The notes below the pieces were generated by a model. The model saw nothing but the letters and a program-made list of their open reading frames with translations. It searched no databases and was not told the DNA's origin. The position numbers and the translations under genes were made by a program. A stretch of DNA of 64,000 nt from Longimicrobium sp. (GTDB taxonomy: Bacteria > Gemmatimonadota > Gemmatimonadetes > Longimicrobiales > Longimicrobiaceae), in NCBI GenBank assembly GCA_036389795.1, contig DASVWD010000141.1, positions 62,001-126,000 of the forward strand, written 5' to 3'. Of this stretch, positions 16,331 to 24,445 are shown in pieces. Numbering within the stretch: the first letter of the stretch is position 1; every line of letters starts with the position of its first letter.

Positions 16331-16444
16331 TGCGCCACCCCCTACTTGCTCGAAATCCAGTGTCGCGCCCGGTGCCGGGGTGTTTCCCCTCTCCCGCGGT
16401 CCGGGTCGTGAGGAACGAACGACCGGGATGCGCGGGGGAGAGGG

Positions 16445-17686
16445 TCACCGCTCGCGCAGGTACTCGTGGATGAGCTGCACGGCCATGGAGCCCTCGCCCA
16501 CGGCGGCGCCCACGCGCTTGGCCGAGCCCGCGCGCACGTCGCCGGCGGCGAACACGCCGGGGAGGCTGGTCTCCAGCACGAACGGCTCGCGCTCCTCCAG
16601 CGTCCAGCGGCCCGCGCGCAGCAGCCGGGAGCCGGTGAGCAGGTAGCCCTCCTCGTCGCGCGCCAGCACCCCCTCCAGCCACTCCGTCTCGGGCGCCGCC
16701 CCGATGAACACGAAGAGCGCCTCGGTGGGGATCTCCTCCGTCTCCCCCGTCTTCACGTCCTTCACGGTGATCGAGGAGAGGCGTCCCCGCCCCCCCGCGG
16801 CGCACACGGTGCACCCCAGGCGGGTGCGCACGTTGGGGGTGGCCTCCAGGCGCTCCACCAGGTACTGCGACATCTTCTCGGCGATCGACTCCTCCATCGC
16901 CACCAGGGTGACGGACTTCGCGTAGCGGGCCAGGAGCATGGCCGCCTGCCCCGCGGAGTTGCCGGCGCCCAGCAGGTAGACGTCGCGCCCGCGCACGGCG
17001 GCCGCCTCGGCCGCGGCGGCGCCGTAGTAGATCCCCGCGCCCACCAGCTCGCCGCACCCCGGCGCGTCCAGCGTGCGCCAGTTGACGCCGGTGGCCAGCA
17101 GCGCGGCGTGGCAGGCGGGCTCGCGCCCGTCGTCGAGCCCCACCACGCGGTAGGCGCCGTCTGCCCGGAGCGAGGTGGCCGCGCGGGTGACCACGATCTC
17201 CACCCCGAACTTCTCGGCCTGCTCCACCGCGCGCCGGGCCAGCTCGCCGCCGGGGAGCCCCTCGGGAAAGCCCAGGTAGTTCTCGATGCGCGCGCTCTGC
17301 CCCGCCTGCCCGCCGGCCGCCCGCCGCTCCACGATCAGCGTGCGCAGCCCGTCGGAGGCGCCGTACACGGCCGCCGCCAGCCCCGCCGGCCCGCCGCCCA
17401 CGATCACCAGGTCGTAGAAGGGCAGGTCGGCCACGGTGTCGAGCCCGATCCGCCGCGCCAGCTCGTCGTCGGAGGGGTCCTGCAGGGTGCCGCCGTCGGG
17501 GAAGACCAGGAGCGGGAGGCGCGCGTCCGGGCCGGCCTCGTCCCGCAGGCGGCGGCCGACGTCGCTCTCGCCGGGGTCGGTCCAGAGGTAGGGGACGCGG
17601 TTGCGCGCCAGGAACTCCTTGACCTCGTGCGTGCGCGGGTGCCAGCGGTGCCCCACCACGCGCACGGGGGCGGCGCGCTCCGTCAT
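16445..17686 (-). CDS. thioredoxin-reductase-like flavoprotein lacking the redox CxxC
   Basis: 413 residues. Residues 1-85 form a glutaredoxin/thioredoxin-like fold without cysteines (VVGHRWHPRTHEVKEFL), followed by a two-domain FAD/NAD(P)H module. It has GGGPAG at 97-102 (FAD), GAGNSAGQA at 240-248 (NADPH) and the C-terminal FAD motif VFAAGDVRAG. Where thioredoxin reductase has CATC, this protein has YYGAAAAEA (about 220-228), so it cannot pass electrons to thioredoxin in the usual way. It starts five bases after the cyanophycinase stop, so the two are co-transcribed. It may be a flavin-dependent oxidase or reductase, or a redox sensor; the substrate is unknown. ATG 17686 fits the family start GHRW. 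Confidence 0.85.
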   Translation of the reverse strand: MTERAAPVRVVGHRWHPRTHEVKEFLARNRVPYLWTDPGESDVGRRLRDEAGPDARLPLLVFPDGGTLQDPSDDELARRIGLDTVADLPFYDLVIVGGGPAGLAAAVYGASDGLRTLIVERRAAGGQAGQSARIENYLGFPEGLPGGELARRAVEQAEKFGVEIVVTRAATSLRADGAYRVVGLDDGREPACHAALLATGVNWRTLDAPGCGELVGAGIYYGAAAAEAAAVRGRDVYLLGAGNSAGQAAMLLARYAKSVTLVAMEESIAEKMSQYLVERLEATPNVRTRLGCTVCAAGGRGRLSSITVKDVKTGETEEIPTEALFVFIGAAPETEWLEGVLARDEEGYLLTGSRLLRAGRWTLEEREPFVLETSLPGVFAAGDVRAGSAKRVGAAVGEGSMAVQLIHEYLRER

Positions 17687-17691
17687 TCCCC

Positions 17692-18576
17692 CTACCGCTC
17701 CTGCGCCTGGCGCGAGTGCCCGGCGTCGCCGCCCGGCTTTTCGACCACGGTGCCGTCGGGGAGGACCGGCCGGGTGCGCTTGAGGTCGAAGCCGTAGCCC
17801 TCGGCCAGCACGTGCACCGTCGAGTCGGTGACCGCCAGGGTGTCGGTGTCGCCGGCCTCGGGGGCGCTGGAGTGCGTCACCCGGCCGTTGAACACCATCA
17901 CCGCGCCCTCGCCCAGGACGCGGAAGCCCTCGCCGGGGACCACGTCGATGGCGGTGTTCTCGTCGATGCCGATCCCCAGCACCTGCGGGTTGTGGGCGAA
18001 GATGGTGAGCAGGCGGCTGGGCCGTCCGCGCTGGTTGAAGTGGGTGTCGACCACGGTGTCGCGCCAGTAGCCGAGCCCCGGCGCCAGCGAGACGTCGGCG
18101 CGGCGCACGGTGCCGCGCTCGCTGCCGCCGATGATCATCACGCTGCTCATGGCGGCCGCCCCCGCGCTGGTGCCGGCCACCACCAGCCCGTCGCCGTAGA
18201 GCCGCTCGCGGATGCGCTCGCAGAAGCGGGTGCCCGCCATCAGCGCGGTGAGGCGGAGCTGGTCGCCGCCGGTGAAGAAGACGGCCGTGGCGCGGTCCAC
18301 CTTCTCCACCATCTCCTCCGTCTCGCCCTGGTTGCGGTCGGTGATCGGCGCGGCCAGCACCTCGGCCACGCCGAGCTTCTCGAACAGCTTTCCGTAGACG
18401 TCCACCTTGCGCTCCGGCTCCTCCGACGGCGAGGAGCAGATCAGGATGCGCGCGCCCTTCCCGCCGGCCATCTCCACCAGGTGGGGGAGGATGCACATGT
18501 CCTTCTCGTCGGGGTCTTCCGCGCCGCCGATCACCAGCAGGTGCCCCGCCCTGCCGTTCGATTTCGCATCCGCCAT
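17692..18576 (-). CDS. cyanophycinase (peptidase family S51)
   Basis: 294 residues. S51 fold with LLVIGGAED at the N-terminus, FTGGDQLRL (about 101-109) and the nucleophile elbow GTSAGAAAM with Ser138. The later YWRDTVVDTHFNQRGRPSRL and GIGIDENTAI are diagnostic for cyanophycinase rather than dipeptidase E. The enzyme cuts cyanophycin (multi-L-arginyl-poly-L-aspartate) to beta-Asp-Arg dipeptides. No cyanophycin synthetase is in the window, so the polymer could be made elsewhere in the genome or be taken from outside. An isoaspartyl dipeptidase that would finish the breakdown is encoded 3.5 kb away on the same strand. No signal peptide, so it acts in the cytoplasm. Confidence 0.93.
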   Translation of the reverse strand: MADAKSNGRAGHLLVIGGAEDPDEKDMCILPHLVEMAGGKGARILICSSPSEEPERKVDVYGKLFEKLGVAEVLAAPITDRNQGETEEMVEKVDRATAVFFTGGDQLRLTALMAGTRFCERIRERLYGDGLVVAGTSAGAAAMSSVMIIGGSERGTVRRADVSLAPGLGYWRDTVVDTHFNQRGRPSRLLTIFAHNPQVLGIGIDENTAIDVVPGEGFRVLGEGAVMVFNGRVTHSSAPEAGDTDTLAVTDSTVHVLAEGYGFDLKRTRPVLPDGTVVEKPGGDAGHSRQAQER

Positions 18577-18744
18577 ATGCCGTCTTTCCCGTGTGGACCG
18601 TGCTTTCCACGGCGGTCAGTCTCAAACATCACGCCAGCCGCGAGGCAGAGCCGGCGCGCGACGCGGCGTGTGCGCGCGGATGGCGGGGCTTTTGCGAGGC
18701 CCGGCCTTGCTCCGGAACGCGGATTCACAGCAGCGGAGGGCAGC

Positions 18745-19173
18745 ATGGTGCAGGCAGGCGGCGGCAATCCGAGCGACGGCGAGGCCGCGCGCGACGCGGC
18801 GGCGATGGGCACGGCCGGGATCAGCCGCGAGACGGGCACCGGCAGCGCGGGCTCGGGGCTGGCGGCGGGCGGCGGGCGCGACCTGGGCCACACCGCGCAC
18901 GCGGCGACCACCGGGCCCACGACGGACCAGGCGGAGGACCTGGCCGACGCGGTGGGCCCCTCGTCGGCCGGGTTCGGCGGAACGGGGACGGCGGGGAGCG
19001 GGCTGGGCGCCGCGTCGGCCACGGGCGTCCCCCCGGCCGGCTCGGCCACCGGCGCGTCGGGCGGCCCCTCGTCGGCCGCGGCGGGAGGCGGGTCGTCCGC
19101 GCCGGGCGCCACGGGGGCGCAGTCCAGCGGGGGATCGGAAGCCGGGGGCGGCGGCGGTCTCGGCCGCGCCTGA
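18745..19173 (+). CDS. Gly/Ala/Ser/Thr-rich low-complexity protein
   Basis: 142 residues, nearly all Gly, Ala, Ser, Thr and Pro, with GTGSAGSGL-like and PSSAGFGGTGTAGSGLGAA-like repeats. No signal peptide, membrane segment or cysteine. A strong GGAGGG four bases before the ATG supports translation. The codon pattern is compatible with coding, but low-complexity G+C-rich sequence can mimic this. Intrinsically disordered; function unknown. Confidence 0.5.
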   Translation: MVQAGGGNPSDGEAARDAAAMGTAGISRETGTGSAGSGLAAGGGRDLGHTAHAATTGPTTDQAEDLADAVGPSSAGFGGTGTAGSGLGAASATGVPPAGSATGASGGPSSAAAGGGSSAPGATGAQSSGGSEAGGGGGLGRA

Positions 19174-19195
19174 AGCCGTCCTGGACCGAAAAAGC

Positions 19196-19251
19196 CTCAC
19201 ACGGAGTCAACGGAGGGAACTTCAGGCGGTTCTCCGTTGACTCCGTGTGAG
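19196..19251. repeat. CTCACACGGAGTCAACGGAG hairpin repeat, copy 1
   Basis: A perfect 20-bp inverted repeat (19196-19215 with 19232-19251) with a 16-base loop, lying 22 bases after a stop codon and 39 before the convergent stop of the SMP-30 gene. Probably acts as a two-way terminator. Relatives lie at 22045, 32039 and 41973. Confidence 0.85.
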
Positions 19252-19290
19252 ATTTACAGTTCAGGCTCCCGGTCCACGCAGGAGCCTGGG

Positions 19291-20172
19291 TCAGCCGAAG
19301 GGGGTGACGGGGAGGCCGGGGACGGCGGCGCGGAGGCGGAAGAGGTCGCCGGAGTCGAAGGCGGCCTCGATCTCGTCCTCGCTCATCCCGACCGAGGCGG
19401 AGGTGACGTACAGGTCGCGGAGGTCCGCCCCGCCGAACGCGCAGCTCGTCGGCCGGGGGACGGGAAAGGGGACGCGGTGCGTCTCGCGGCCGTCCGGGGC
19501 GTAGCGCACCACGCAGCCGCCCGCGAAGCGCGCCGACCAGACGCCGCCCTCCGCGTCCACCGCCAGCCCGTCGGGGAACCCCTCATCCCCCCGCAGGTCG
19601 GCGAAGACGCGGCGGCGCGAGATCGTTCCCGCGTCCGCGTCGAAGTCGTAGGCGTAGATCTTTTGCGCGGGCGAATCGGTGAGGTAGAAGGTGCCGCCGT
19701 CCGGGCTCCAGCCGAGCCCGTTGGAGACGGTGAGCCCCGTCTCCATGCGCTCGACCCGGCCGTTGGGATCGACGCGGTAGAGCGCGGCTCCGCCCTCCTC
19801 CTTCGCCATGCTCCCCACCCAGAAGCGGCCGCGCGCGTCGCAGGCGCCGTCGTTCAGCCGGTTCCCAGGCCGCCCCGCCTCCACCTCCGCCAGCGGCTCC
19901 AGCGCGCCGGTGGCCGGGTCGAGCAGGGCCAGGCGGCGGCGCAGGCCCACCAGCAGCCGCCCGTTGCGCGCGGGCCAGGCGCAGCCGGCCACCTCGCCCG
20001 CGTCCCACGCCTCGTCACGCCCGGCCGCGGGGTCGAAGCGGTGGACGCGGTGGTCGTAGATGTCCACCCACAACAGCGTGCCGGTGGCGGCGTCCCACAC
20101 CGGCCCCTCGCCCAGGCGCGCCCGCGCCCGCAGCACCCGCTCGACCTTCACCACAGTTGCATTCAGAGACAT
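19291..20172 (-). CDS. SMP-30/gluconolactonase family protein
   Basis: 293 residues, a six-bladed beta-propeller of the SMP-30 (regucalcin/gluconolactonase) family. Landmarks are LGEGPVWD with metal-ligand Glu near residue 22, RLNDGACDARGRFWVGSM carrying the Asn/Asp ligands, TVSNGLGWSPDG, and FPDGLAVDAEGGVW. The active site binds one divalent metal and usually opens sugar lactones. The exact substrate cannot be told. The gene stands alone; its start is 10 bases from a MITE-like repeat that would contain its promoter region. Confidence 0.92.
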   Translation of the reverse strand: MSLNATVVKVERVLRARARLGEGPVWDAATGTLLWVDIYDHRVHRFDPAAGRDEAWDAGEVAGCAWPARNGRLLVGLRRRLALLDPATGALEPLAEVEAGRPGNRLNDGACDARGRFWVGSMAKEEGGAALYRVDPNGRVERMETGLTVSNGLGWSPDGGTFYLTDSPAQKIYAYDFDADAGTISRRRVFADLRGDEGFPDGLAVDAEGGVWSARFAGGCVVRYAPDGRETHRVPFPVPRPTSCAFGGADLRDLYVTSASVGMSEDEIEAAFDSGDLFRLRAAVPGLPVTPFG

Positions 20173-20182
20173 TGAAACGCGC

Positions 20183-20363
20183 TGTCATCCTGAGGGCGCA
20201 CCCGCCGAAGCCGCGTCTGCACAGGAGTTTGTGCGCCCGAAGATCTATGGGTGGCGACCGCGCCGACAGCCACCATTCGCGTAGGGACTGGCCATAGATC
20301 CTTCGTCGCCGCCGTGGTATTCGTCACTCTGACAGTTCCGCGCGGCGGCTCCTCAGGATGACA
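20183..20363. repeat. MITE-like repeat with TGTCATYCYGAG ends, copy 2
   Basis: 181 bases with perfect 12-base terminal inverted repeats TGTCATCCTGAG / CTCAGGATGACA and inner inverted signals GAAGATCTATGG and CCATAGATCCTTC. It abuts the start of the SMP-30 gene. No open frame of its own. Confidence 0.85.
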
Positions 20364-20402
20364 GCATTGGGAGTCGAGGCGCATTCTACAGCGCGCGCTC
20401 CA

Positions 20403-20465
20403 CCATCCGGACACTCTCGCACTCTCGCACTCTCGCACTCACGCACTCTCGCACTTTCGCACTTC
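20403..20465. repeat. CTCTCGCA/CTTTCGCA array
   Basis: About seven units of CACTCTCG/CACTTTCG. The array ends exactly at the stop codon of the SGNH hydrolase gene on the opposite strand. Confidence 0.85.
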
Positions 20466-21113
20466 TCACCCGAGATACACCTCCGTCCTCCCCCGCCCGA
20501 AATCGTGCTCGGCGGCCACGCGGGCGATGGCGCGGGCGATCTTCTCGCCGCCGATGGACGAGGGCTCGATCGGGTTGGCGTAGTCGGCTGGGTCGCAGCA
20601 CACCGCGCGCAGGTCGATCACCGGCAGCCCGTGGTCGAAGGCGGCGCGCAGGATGGCGTCGTTGAACACGATGAGCCCCGTCTGCGCCAGGCGCTGGGTG
20701 AGCGGGTCGCCCAGGTTGCCGTTGTAGATGGTGCAGAGCGTGGTCGGGAGGCCGAGGCCGAGCACCGCGCCCAGCATCTCCCGGTAGCCGCGCTCGAAGC
20801 CCTCGGCCAGGTTCGCCAGGCGCCCCAGCACCTGCGCCGACGAGCTCGCCTTCTCGTCCAGGATCCCCACCTGTCCCAGCGCGTCGTTGCCGCCCGCGCT
20901 CACGACCAGGTGCGTGGCGTCGCGCGGGACCGAGCGCAGCTGCGCGGGGACGCTGGCGGTGACGGCGCCGTCGACCGCCGCCAGCACCGCGCGCCACCCG
21001 TCCGGGAGCGCATCCTGGAGCTGCGCCGCCACGTGCGGCCCCCCGCCCGTGTACGCCGCGTTGTCGAAGATCGAGTCGCCCAGCAGGACGACCGTGCCGC
21101 GAGGCTGGCTCAT
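20466..21113 (-). CDS. SGNH/GDSL hydrolase-like protein
   Basis: 215 residues from ATG 21113; an ATG 33 bases further up is possible but lengthens the chain before the first strand without an SD. Block I GDSIFDN supplies the Ser, and SAGGNDAL supplies block III. Near the C-terminus, where SGNH enzymes have D-x-x-H, the sequence reads YANPIEPSSIGGEKIA, with no His at the expected place. It may use another base, or the mechanism may differ. No signal peptide, so cytoplasmic. Likely an esterase or lipase-like enzyme of unknown substrate. A two-hairpin repeat sits just upstream. Confidence 0.85.
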   Translation of the reverse strand: MSQPRGTVVLLGDSIFDNAAYTGGGPHVAAQLQDALPDGWRAVLAAVDGAVTASVPAQLRSVPRDATHLVVSAGGNDALGQVGILDEKASSSAQVLGRLANLAEGFERGYREMLGAVLGLGLPTTLCTIYNGNLGDPLTQRLAQTGLIVFNDAILRAAFDHGLPVIDLRAVCCDPADYANPIEPSSIGGEKIARAIARVAAEHDFGRGRTEVYLG

Positions 21114-21162
21114 CTCAAGCGTTCCAATCAGATCCGCCGCACGCACGGATTTGCCGTTGAAC

Positions 21163-21228
21163 TGAAGCCTCGCGGGGTTTGCGAGGCTTCCTACCGTTGT
21201 TGCTGCGGCGCTGCGGCTTCAGCCGCCC
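21163..21228 (-). repeat. two-hairpin repeat, reverse copy
   Basis: GAAGCCTCGCGGGG...GCGAGGCTTC followed by CCGTTGTTGC and CGGCTTCAGCCGCC: the reverse complement of the repeat at 25901. It fills most of the gap between the SGNH and DUF6766 genes. Confidence 0.85.
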
Positions 21229-21249
21229 GGCCGGTGGCATTCCCGGCAC

Positions 21250-21924
21250 TCACCCCCCCGTCTCGTGGTGCGGCGCGTGGACCGGCTTGGACTCGGGCGA
21301 GCCGCGCTGCCGCAGCCAGATGGAGAACACGACGATGGCGAGCACGGCCAGGAACTCGCTCTGCCAGTTCTGGAAGCTCTCGAACCAGAAGCGCGGCTCG
21401 CCCAGGTACTGCCCGAGCGACACCGGCTGCCCGCCGTGCTCCACCTGCTCCTGGCTGAAGTCCGCCGCCCCCGCGGCCGCGTGCCCCAGGAAGGTGGCCG
21501 CGAAGAGGAGGAAGAACACCAGGCTCAGCGAGCTCTCGTAGACCTTGAGCACCACGCCGCCGCGGCGCACCGGCCAAGGCGCGTCGGGGTCGTCCCGGTG
21601 CTTGCGCGGGTCCTCGTCGTGCTCGTCCTCCCCGCCGCTCTCCTCCTTCGGCTTCTTCGACTCCGACGAGCCCTTCTGCACCAGGAAGGCGGTGAGGAAG
21701 ATGAACATCGCCATCTGGAGGAACTCCGACTCCCAGTTCTCGAACGTGGCCTCCAGGAAGTTCCCCGACCGCAGGTACTGCGCGACGCCGATCTCCGGCT
21801 CGCCGTGGTCCCTCTGCTCCTGGTTGTGCGCCTTGTAACCGGCGACGCCCTGCCCCACCATCGCCAGCAGGAACAGCAGGGCGGCCACGATGCTCAGGCT
21901 GCTGTTGCGTAGCTTGCGTGACAT
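21250..21924 (-). CDS. DUF6766-like membrane protein
   Basis: 224 residues from ATG 21924 (MSRKLRNSSLSIV); 24 further codons upstream look non-coding. It is an internal duplication. Each half has a membrane helix, a soluble loop with NW(E/Q)SEFL (FENWESEFLQM, FQNWQSEFLAV), a second membrane helix, then (V/R)Q(K/R)GS(S/P)ESK. An acidic, His/Asp/Glu-rich linker lies between the halves. This pattern fits the DUF6766 family of unknown function, found widely in soil bacteria. The gene is monocistronic. Confidence 0.8.
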   Translation of the reverse strand: MSRKLRNSSLSIVAALLFLLAMVGQGVAGYKAHNQEQRDHGEPEIGVAQYLRSGNFLEATFENWESEFLQMAMFIFLTAFLVQKGSSESKKPKEESGGEDEHDEDPRKHRDDPDAPWPVRRGGVVLKVYESSLSLVFFLLFAATFLGHAAAGAADFSQEQVEHGGQPVSLGQYLGEPRFWFESFQNWQSEFLAVLAIVVFSIWLRQRGSPESKPVHAPHHETGG

Positions 21925-22044
21925 GTGCGCGTCCGTCCGCGAGTGGCTTTGCGGGGCGGAAAACCCGTGCGCCCCGTGCGTTTTCGCGGCGCGCAAACGC
22001 GCAATGCGTGCCAGCGCCTCAATGTCTAAGGTTTGTCAAAGCAG

Positions 22045-22116
22045 TCTCACCCGGGTCAACGAAGTAGACGGAGAACATGAATGGGTCTCCGTCCACTCCA
22101 TTAACTCCGTGTGAAA
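22045..22116. repeat. CTCACACGG hairpin repeat, copy 2 (degenerate)
   Basis: Arms 22045-22074 and 22086-22116 are imperfect inverted copies of the CTCACACGGAGTCAACGGAG family, ending GTGTGAAACATTCAG. It ends seven bases from the stop of the isoaspartyl dipeptidase gene. Confidence 0.7.
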
Positions 22117-22123
22117 CATTCAG

Positions 22124-23296
22124 TTATGCTTCCTCTTCCTGCTCCTCCCCGCCGTTCTTCCTCCCCTTCAGGCGGATCTCGCGGTTGCTGTCTTCCAGGA
22201 AGCTCTCCTCGCGCACCAGGTCGCCGTCCCGGACCATGGGGATGCCGTTGGAGAAGACGTGCACGATCTCCAGCGAGTCCTCCTCCAGCACCAGCACGTC
22301 GCCCATCATCCCCTTGCCGAGCTGCCCCTTGTTCTTGAGCCGGAGGATCTGCGCCGTGTTGCGCGTGACCAGCGCCAGCACCTGCTCGGGCGGGAAGCAG
22401 TGGTCGCGGATGCAGCTGCGCACCTGCTCCCACAGCACGCGCGGGCTGGTGACCGAGGCGTCGGACGAGACGGTGAGCCGCTCCGGCGGGCCGCCGTGGT
22501 CGAGGTAGAAGCGGAGCCACTTCGGCAGGTCCTCCTCCACCACGTCGATGTCCACCGGCATCCCCTTCTTCGCCAAGTCGGCCGCCTCCTCCATCAGTTC
22601 CTCGCTGCGCGCCACGTGGGTGGGGTAGAACCACCCGGGCTCCACGCTGAAGCCGTCCAGCGCCTCGCGCAGGGGCTTCAGCCGCCCCTCGCCCTCGCCC
22701 ACGTGCAGGTGCAGCAGCCCGGCCTTGCGCGAGAGCATCCCGCCCACGTGGCAGTCGGCGGCGATGCGCGCCAGCTCGCGCGGCGACGGGTCCAGCCCGC
22801 GGTGGTCGGAGATCGCCACCTCGCCCGCGCCCAGCACCTCCTCGATGAACATGATGTCGTCGCGCACCGACTCCATGATCGAGGTGGGCGGCACGTTGTA
22901 GCCGCCCGTCCAGGCGAAGGCGTTCAGGCCGTCCTCCTTGAGCGCCTTCACCTTGGCCAGGAGCCCCGCCATCGTCTTCATCGTGGTGTCGACGCCCAGC
23001 ACCCCCACCACGGTGGTGATGCCGAAGCGCACGATCTCGCCGATGAAGAACTCGGGCGTCTGCGTGCTGAATCCGCTCTCGCCGCTGCCGCCCAGCAGGT
23101 GGATGTGCGGGTCGATGAGCCCCGGCGCCACGATGCACCCCGAGGCGTCGATCACCCGGCACTCCACGTCCAGCGCCTCCACCGCCTCGCGGTCCACCTC
23201 GCCCACCTTGGCGATCCGGCCGTCGGTGAGCAGGACCGACCGCTTCCCCAGCGGCTCCGGCCCGTAGACCTCGCCGTTCTCGATCAGCGTCAGCAC
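22124..23296 (-). CDS. iadA: isoaspartyl dipeptidase (beta-aspartyl peptidase, amidohydrolase family)
   Basis: 390 residues from GTG 23296, the usual IadA length; upstream codons are repeat-derived. It has IDPHIHLLGG with metal ligands His64 and His66, AWTGGYNVPP, AISDHRG (about 161-167), LHLHVGE, YPTHVAR and SSDASVTSP, all close to E. coli IadA. In E. coli the bridging ligand is a carboxylated Lys two residues before AISDHR; here that place is Glu159, so the metal bridge would be a Glu carboxylate, as in some other amidohydrolases. The enzyme splits beta-Asp-X dipeptides, including beta-Asp-Arg from cyanophycin, made by the cyanophycinase encoded nearby. The C-terminus is an acidic Glu-rich tail. 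Confidence 0.93.
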   Translation of the reverse strand: MLTLIENGEVYGPEPLGKRSVLLTDGRIAKVGEVDREAVEALDVECRVIDASGCIVAPGLIDPHIHLLGGSGESGFSTQTPEFFIGEIVRFGITTVVGVLGVDTTMKTMAGLLAKVKALKEDGLNAFAWTGGYNVPPTSIMESVRDDIMFIEEVLGAGEVAISDHRGLDPSPRELARIAADCHVGGMLSRKAGLLHLHVGEGEGRLKPLREALDGFSVEPGWFYPTHVARSEELMEEAADLAKKGMPVDIDVVEEDLPKWLRFYLDHGGPPERLTVSSDASVTSPRVLWEQVRSCIRDHCFPPEQVLALVTRNTAQILRLKNKGQLGKGMMGDVLVLEEDSLEIVHVFSNGIPMVRDGDLVREESFLEDSNREIRLKGRKNGGEEQEEEA

Positions 23297-23853
23297 GCCG
23301 TTTCCCCTCGCGTCGGGTTCTGTCGGTTCGCTCCACCCCTGGACGACGGACTGCAAACCGCGTGTCCGGGCGTGTCCCTCCGCTGCGCTCCGGGCCGGGC
23401 TGCGCGCGCCGTAGGGCACGATACGACCGTGCCCAACGGCGCCGGGCCCGCGTCGGCCGACACTGCCCGGCCGCCACGGTTCCGGCCCTGTCGGGCGCGC
23501 ATCCCTCACGCACACTCCGCCGGCCCTCGACGGCTCGCGGGGCGCACCGGCTCGTTCCGGCGCGCCCCGCGGCGCAAGAGAGAGTGCGGATGCGGCCGGG
23601 CGGACGGGGTACGGCTTCGGTTACCCCTGCGTACTGCCCACGGACTGAGCCCCGCCCGCCCGGCCGCGAAGGCACAAAGGCAAGCCGTGTACGCGCTTAT
23701 GTAACACCAGGGCGGAGATTTCCCGGATCTGTCTCGCGGGGACAGCCCGCGCTCCTCACGGCGAAGGTGTCCTGGCGCCGGGAACACCGCGTGCCAGGGT
23801 CGCCCCGTTCCCCCGGCCGCGAAGCGCAGCTCATTTCCCCCGAGGAGCGACGT
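23297..23853. repeat. gene-free stretch with inverted copy of the 7.5-kb repeat
   Basis: 557 bases. Positions about 23358-23520 are the inverted counterpart of 7527-7700 (shared GGGCTGCGCGCGCCGTAGGG, CCCAACGGCGCCGGGCC and GGGCGCGCATCCCTCA). The remainder (23521-23840) contains CGCGGGGACAGCCCGCG-like hairpins but no recognised gene. Confidence 0.6.
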
Positions 23854-24156
23854 TTGGAAAGCGGAATCCGCGAGACGCTCGCGATCCTCAACGAGCGGCC
23901 GGCCAAGCTGGAGACGATGAACGCGGCGTGCGCGGCGGTGCGGCGCTGCCTGGACGGCGCGCCGGGCGACTGCCCGCCGGAGCTGCGCGCCTGGCTGGAG
24001 GACGTGCGCGACGGCCTGAGCATCGACGGCGCGCCGCTCACCCGCTCCGCCGTGGTGGTGCGCATCGCCGACGCGCAGACCGCGCTCCGGGCGGCCCTGG
24101 CGATGGCGGAGGGGAGAGATCCCACGCTTTTCGAGGGCTCCGCGCCGGGCGGGTGA
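23854..24156 (+). CDS. small helical protein, TTG start
   Basis: 100 residues. The start is chosen as TTG 23854 because a GAGGAG lies six bases upstream and the codons before it do not look coding. All-helical, soluble (RETLAILNERPAKLETMNAA, CPPELRAWLEDVRDGL) with two Cys, about 22 and 32 residues into the body. No family recognised. The final residues and the stop codon come from the two-hairpin repeat at 24141 (GGGCGGGTGA), so the original C-terminus may have been replaced when the repeat landed. Confidence 0.6.
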   Translation: MESGIRETLAILNERPAKLETMNAACAAVRRCLDGAPGDCPPELRAWLEDVRDGLSIDGAPLTRSAVVVRIADAQTALRAALAMAEGRDPTLFEGSAPGG

Positions 24157-24196
24157 ACCCGCGGCAACAACGGCGAGAAGCCTGCCTGCGCAGGCT
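24141..24196 (+). repeat. two-hairpin repeat, TGAACCCGCGG subtype
   Basis: 56 bases almost identical to 63228-63283 (one substitution). It has hairpin 1 GCGGGTGAACCCGC, linker GGCAACAACGGCGA, and hairpin 2 AGCCTGCCTGCGCAGGCT. It supplies the stop of the preceding gene. Positions 24246-24360 then hold an inverted pair GTAGGGGCGAGGC / GCTCGCCCCTAC. Confidence 0.9.
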
Positions 24197-24383
24197 GGTT
24201 CGGCGCGGGGGCCGCCTTCGGGCGCGACAGGCGGGCTCGCTCCGGTGATCCGTAGGGGCGAGGCCTGCCTCGACCGGCGGGTGCCGGCTCATGCGCCGCA
24301 GGGCGGCCGCCTGCGCCGGGGCCACCTATCTTCGGACTCGCAGGCTCGCCCCTACGGAACACCTCGCGCCGACGGGGAACGGT

Positions 24384-24418
24384 GCGCCCCTCCGCCTGAT
24401 GTCCGGGCGGAGGGGCGC
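24384..24418. terminator. hairpin downstream of the response-regulator gene
   Basis: 13-bp perfect stem (GCGCCCCTCCGCC and complement), nine-base loop, 27 bases beyond the minus-strand stop. There is no strong T-tract. Confidence 0.5.
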
Positions 24419-24445
24419 GTGCGTTGTAAACCGGGGCGAGACGGG

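Noticed and set aside
15565-16338. Longer start for the DUF1003 gene
   Set aside because: The extra 68 codons are encoded by a two-hairpin repeat also present at other loci in other contexts.
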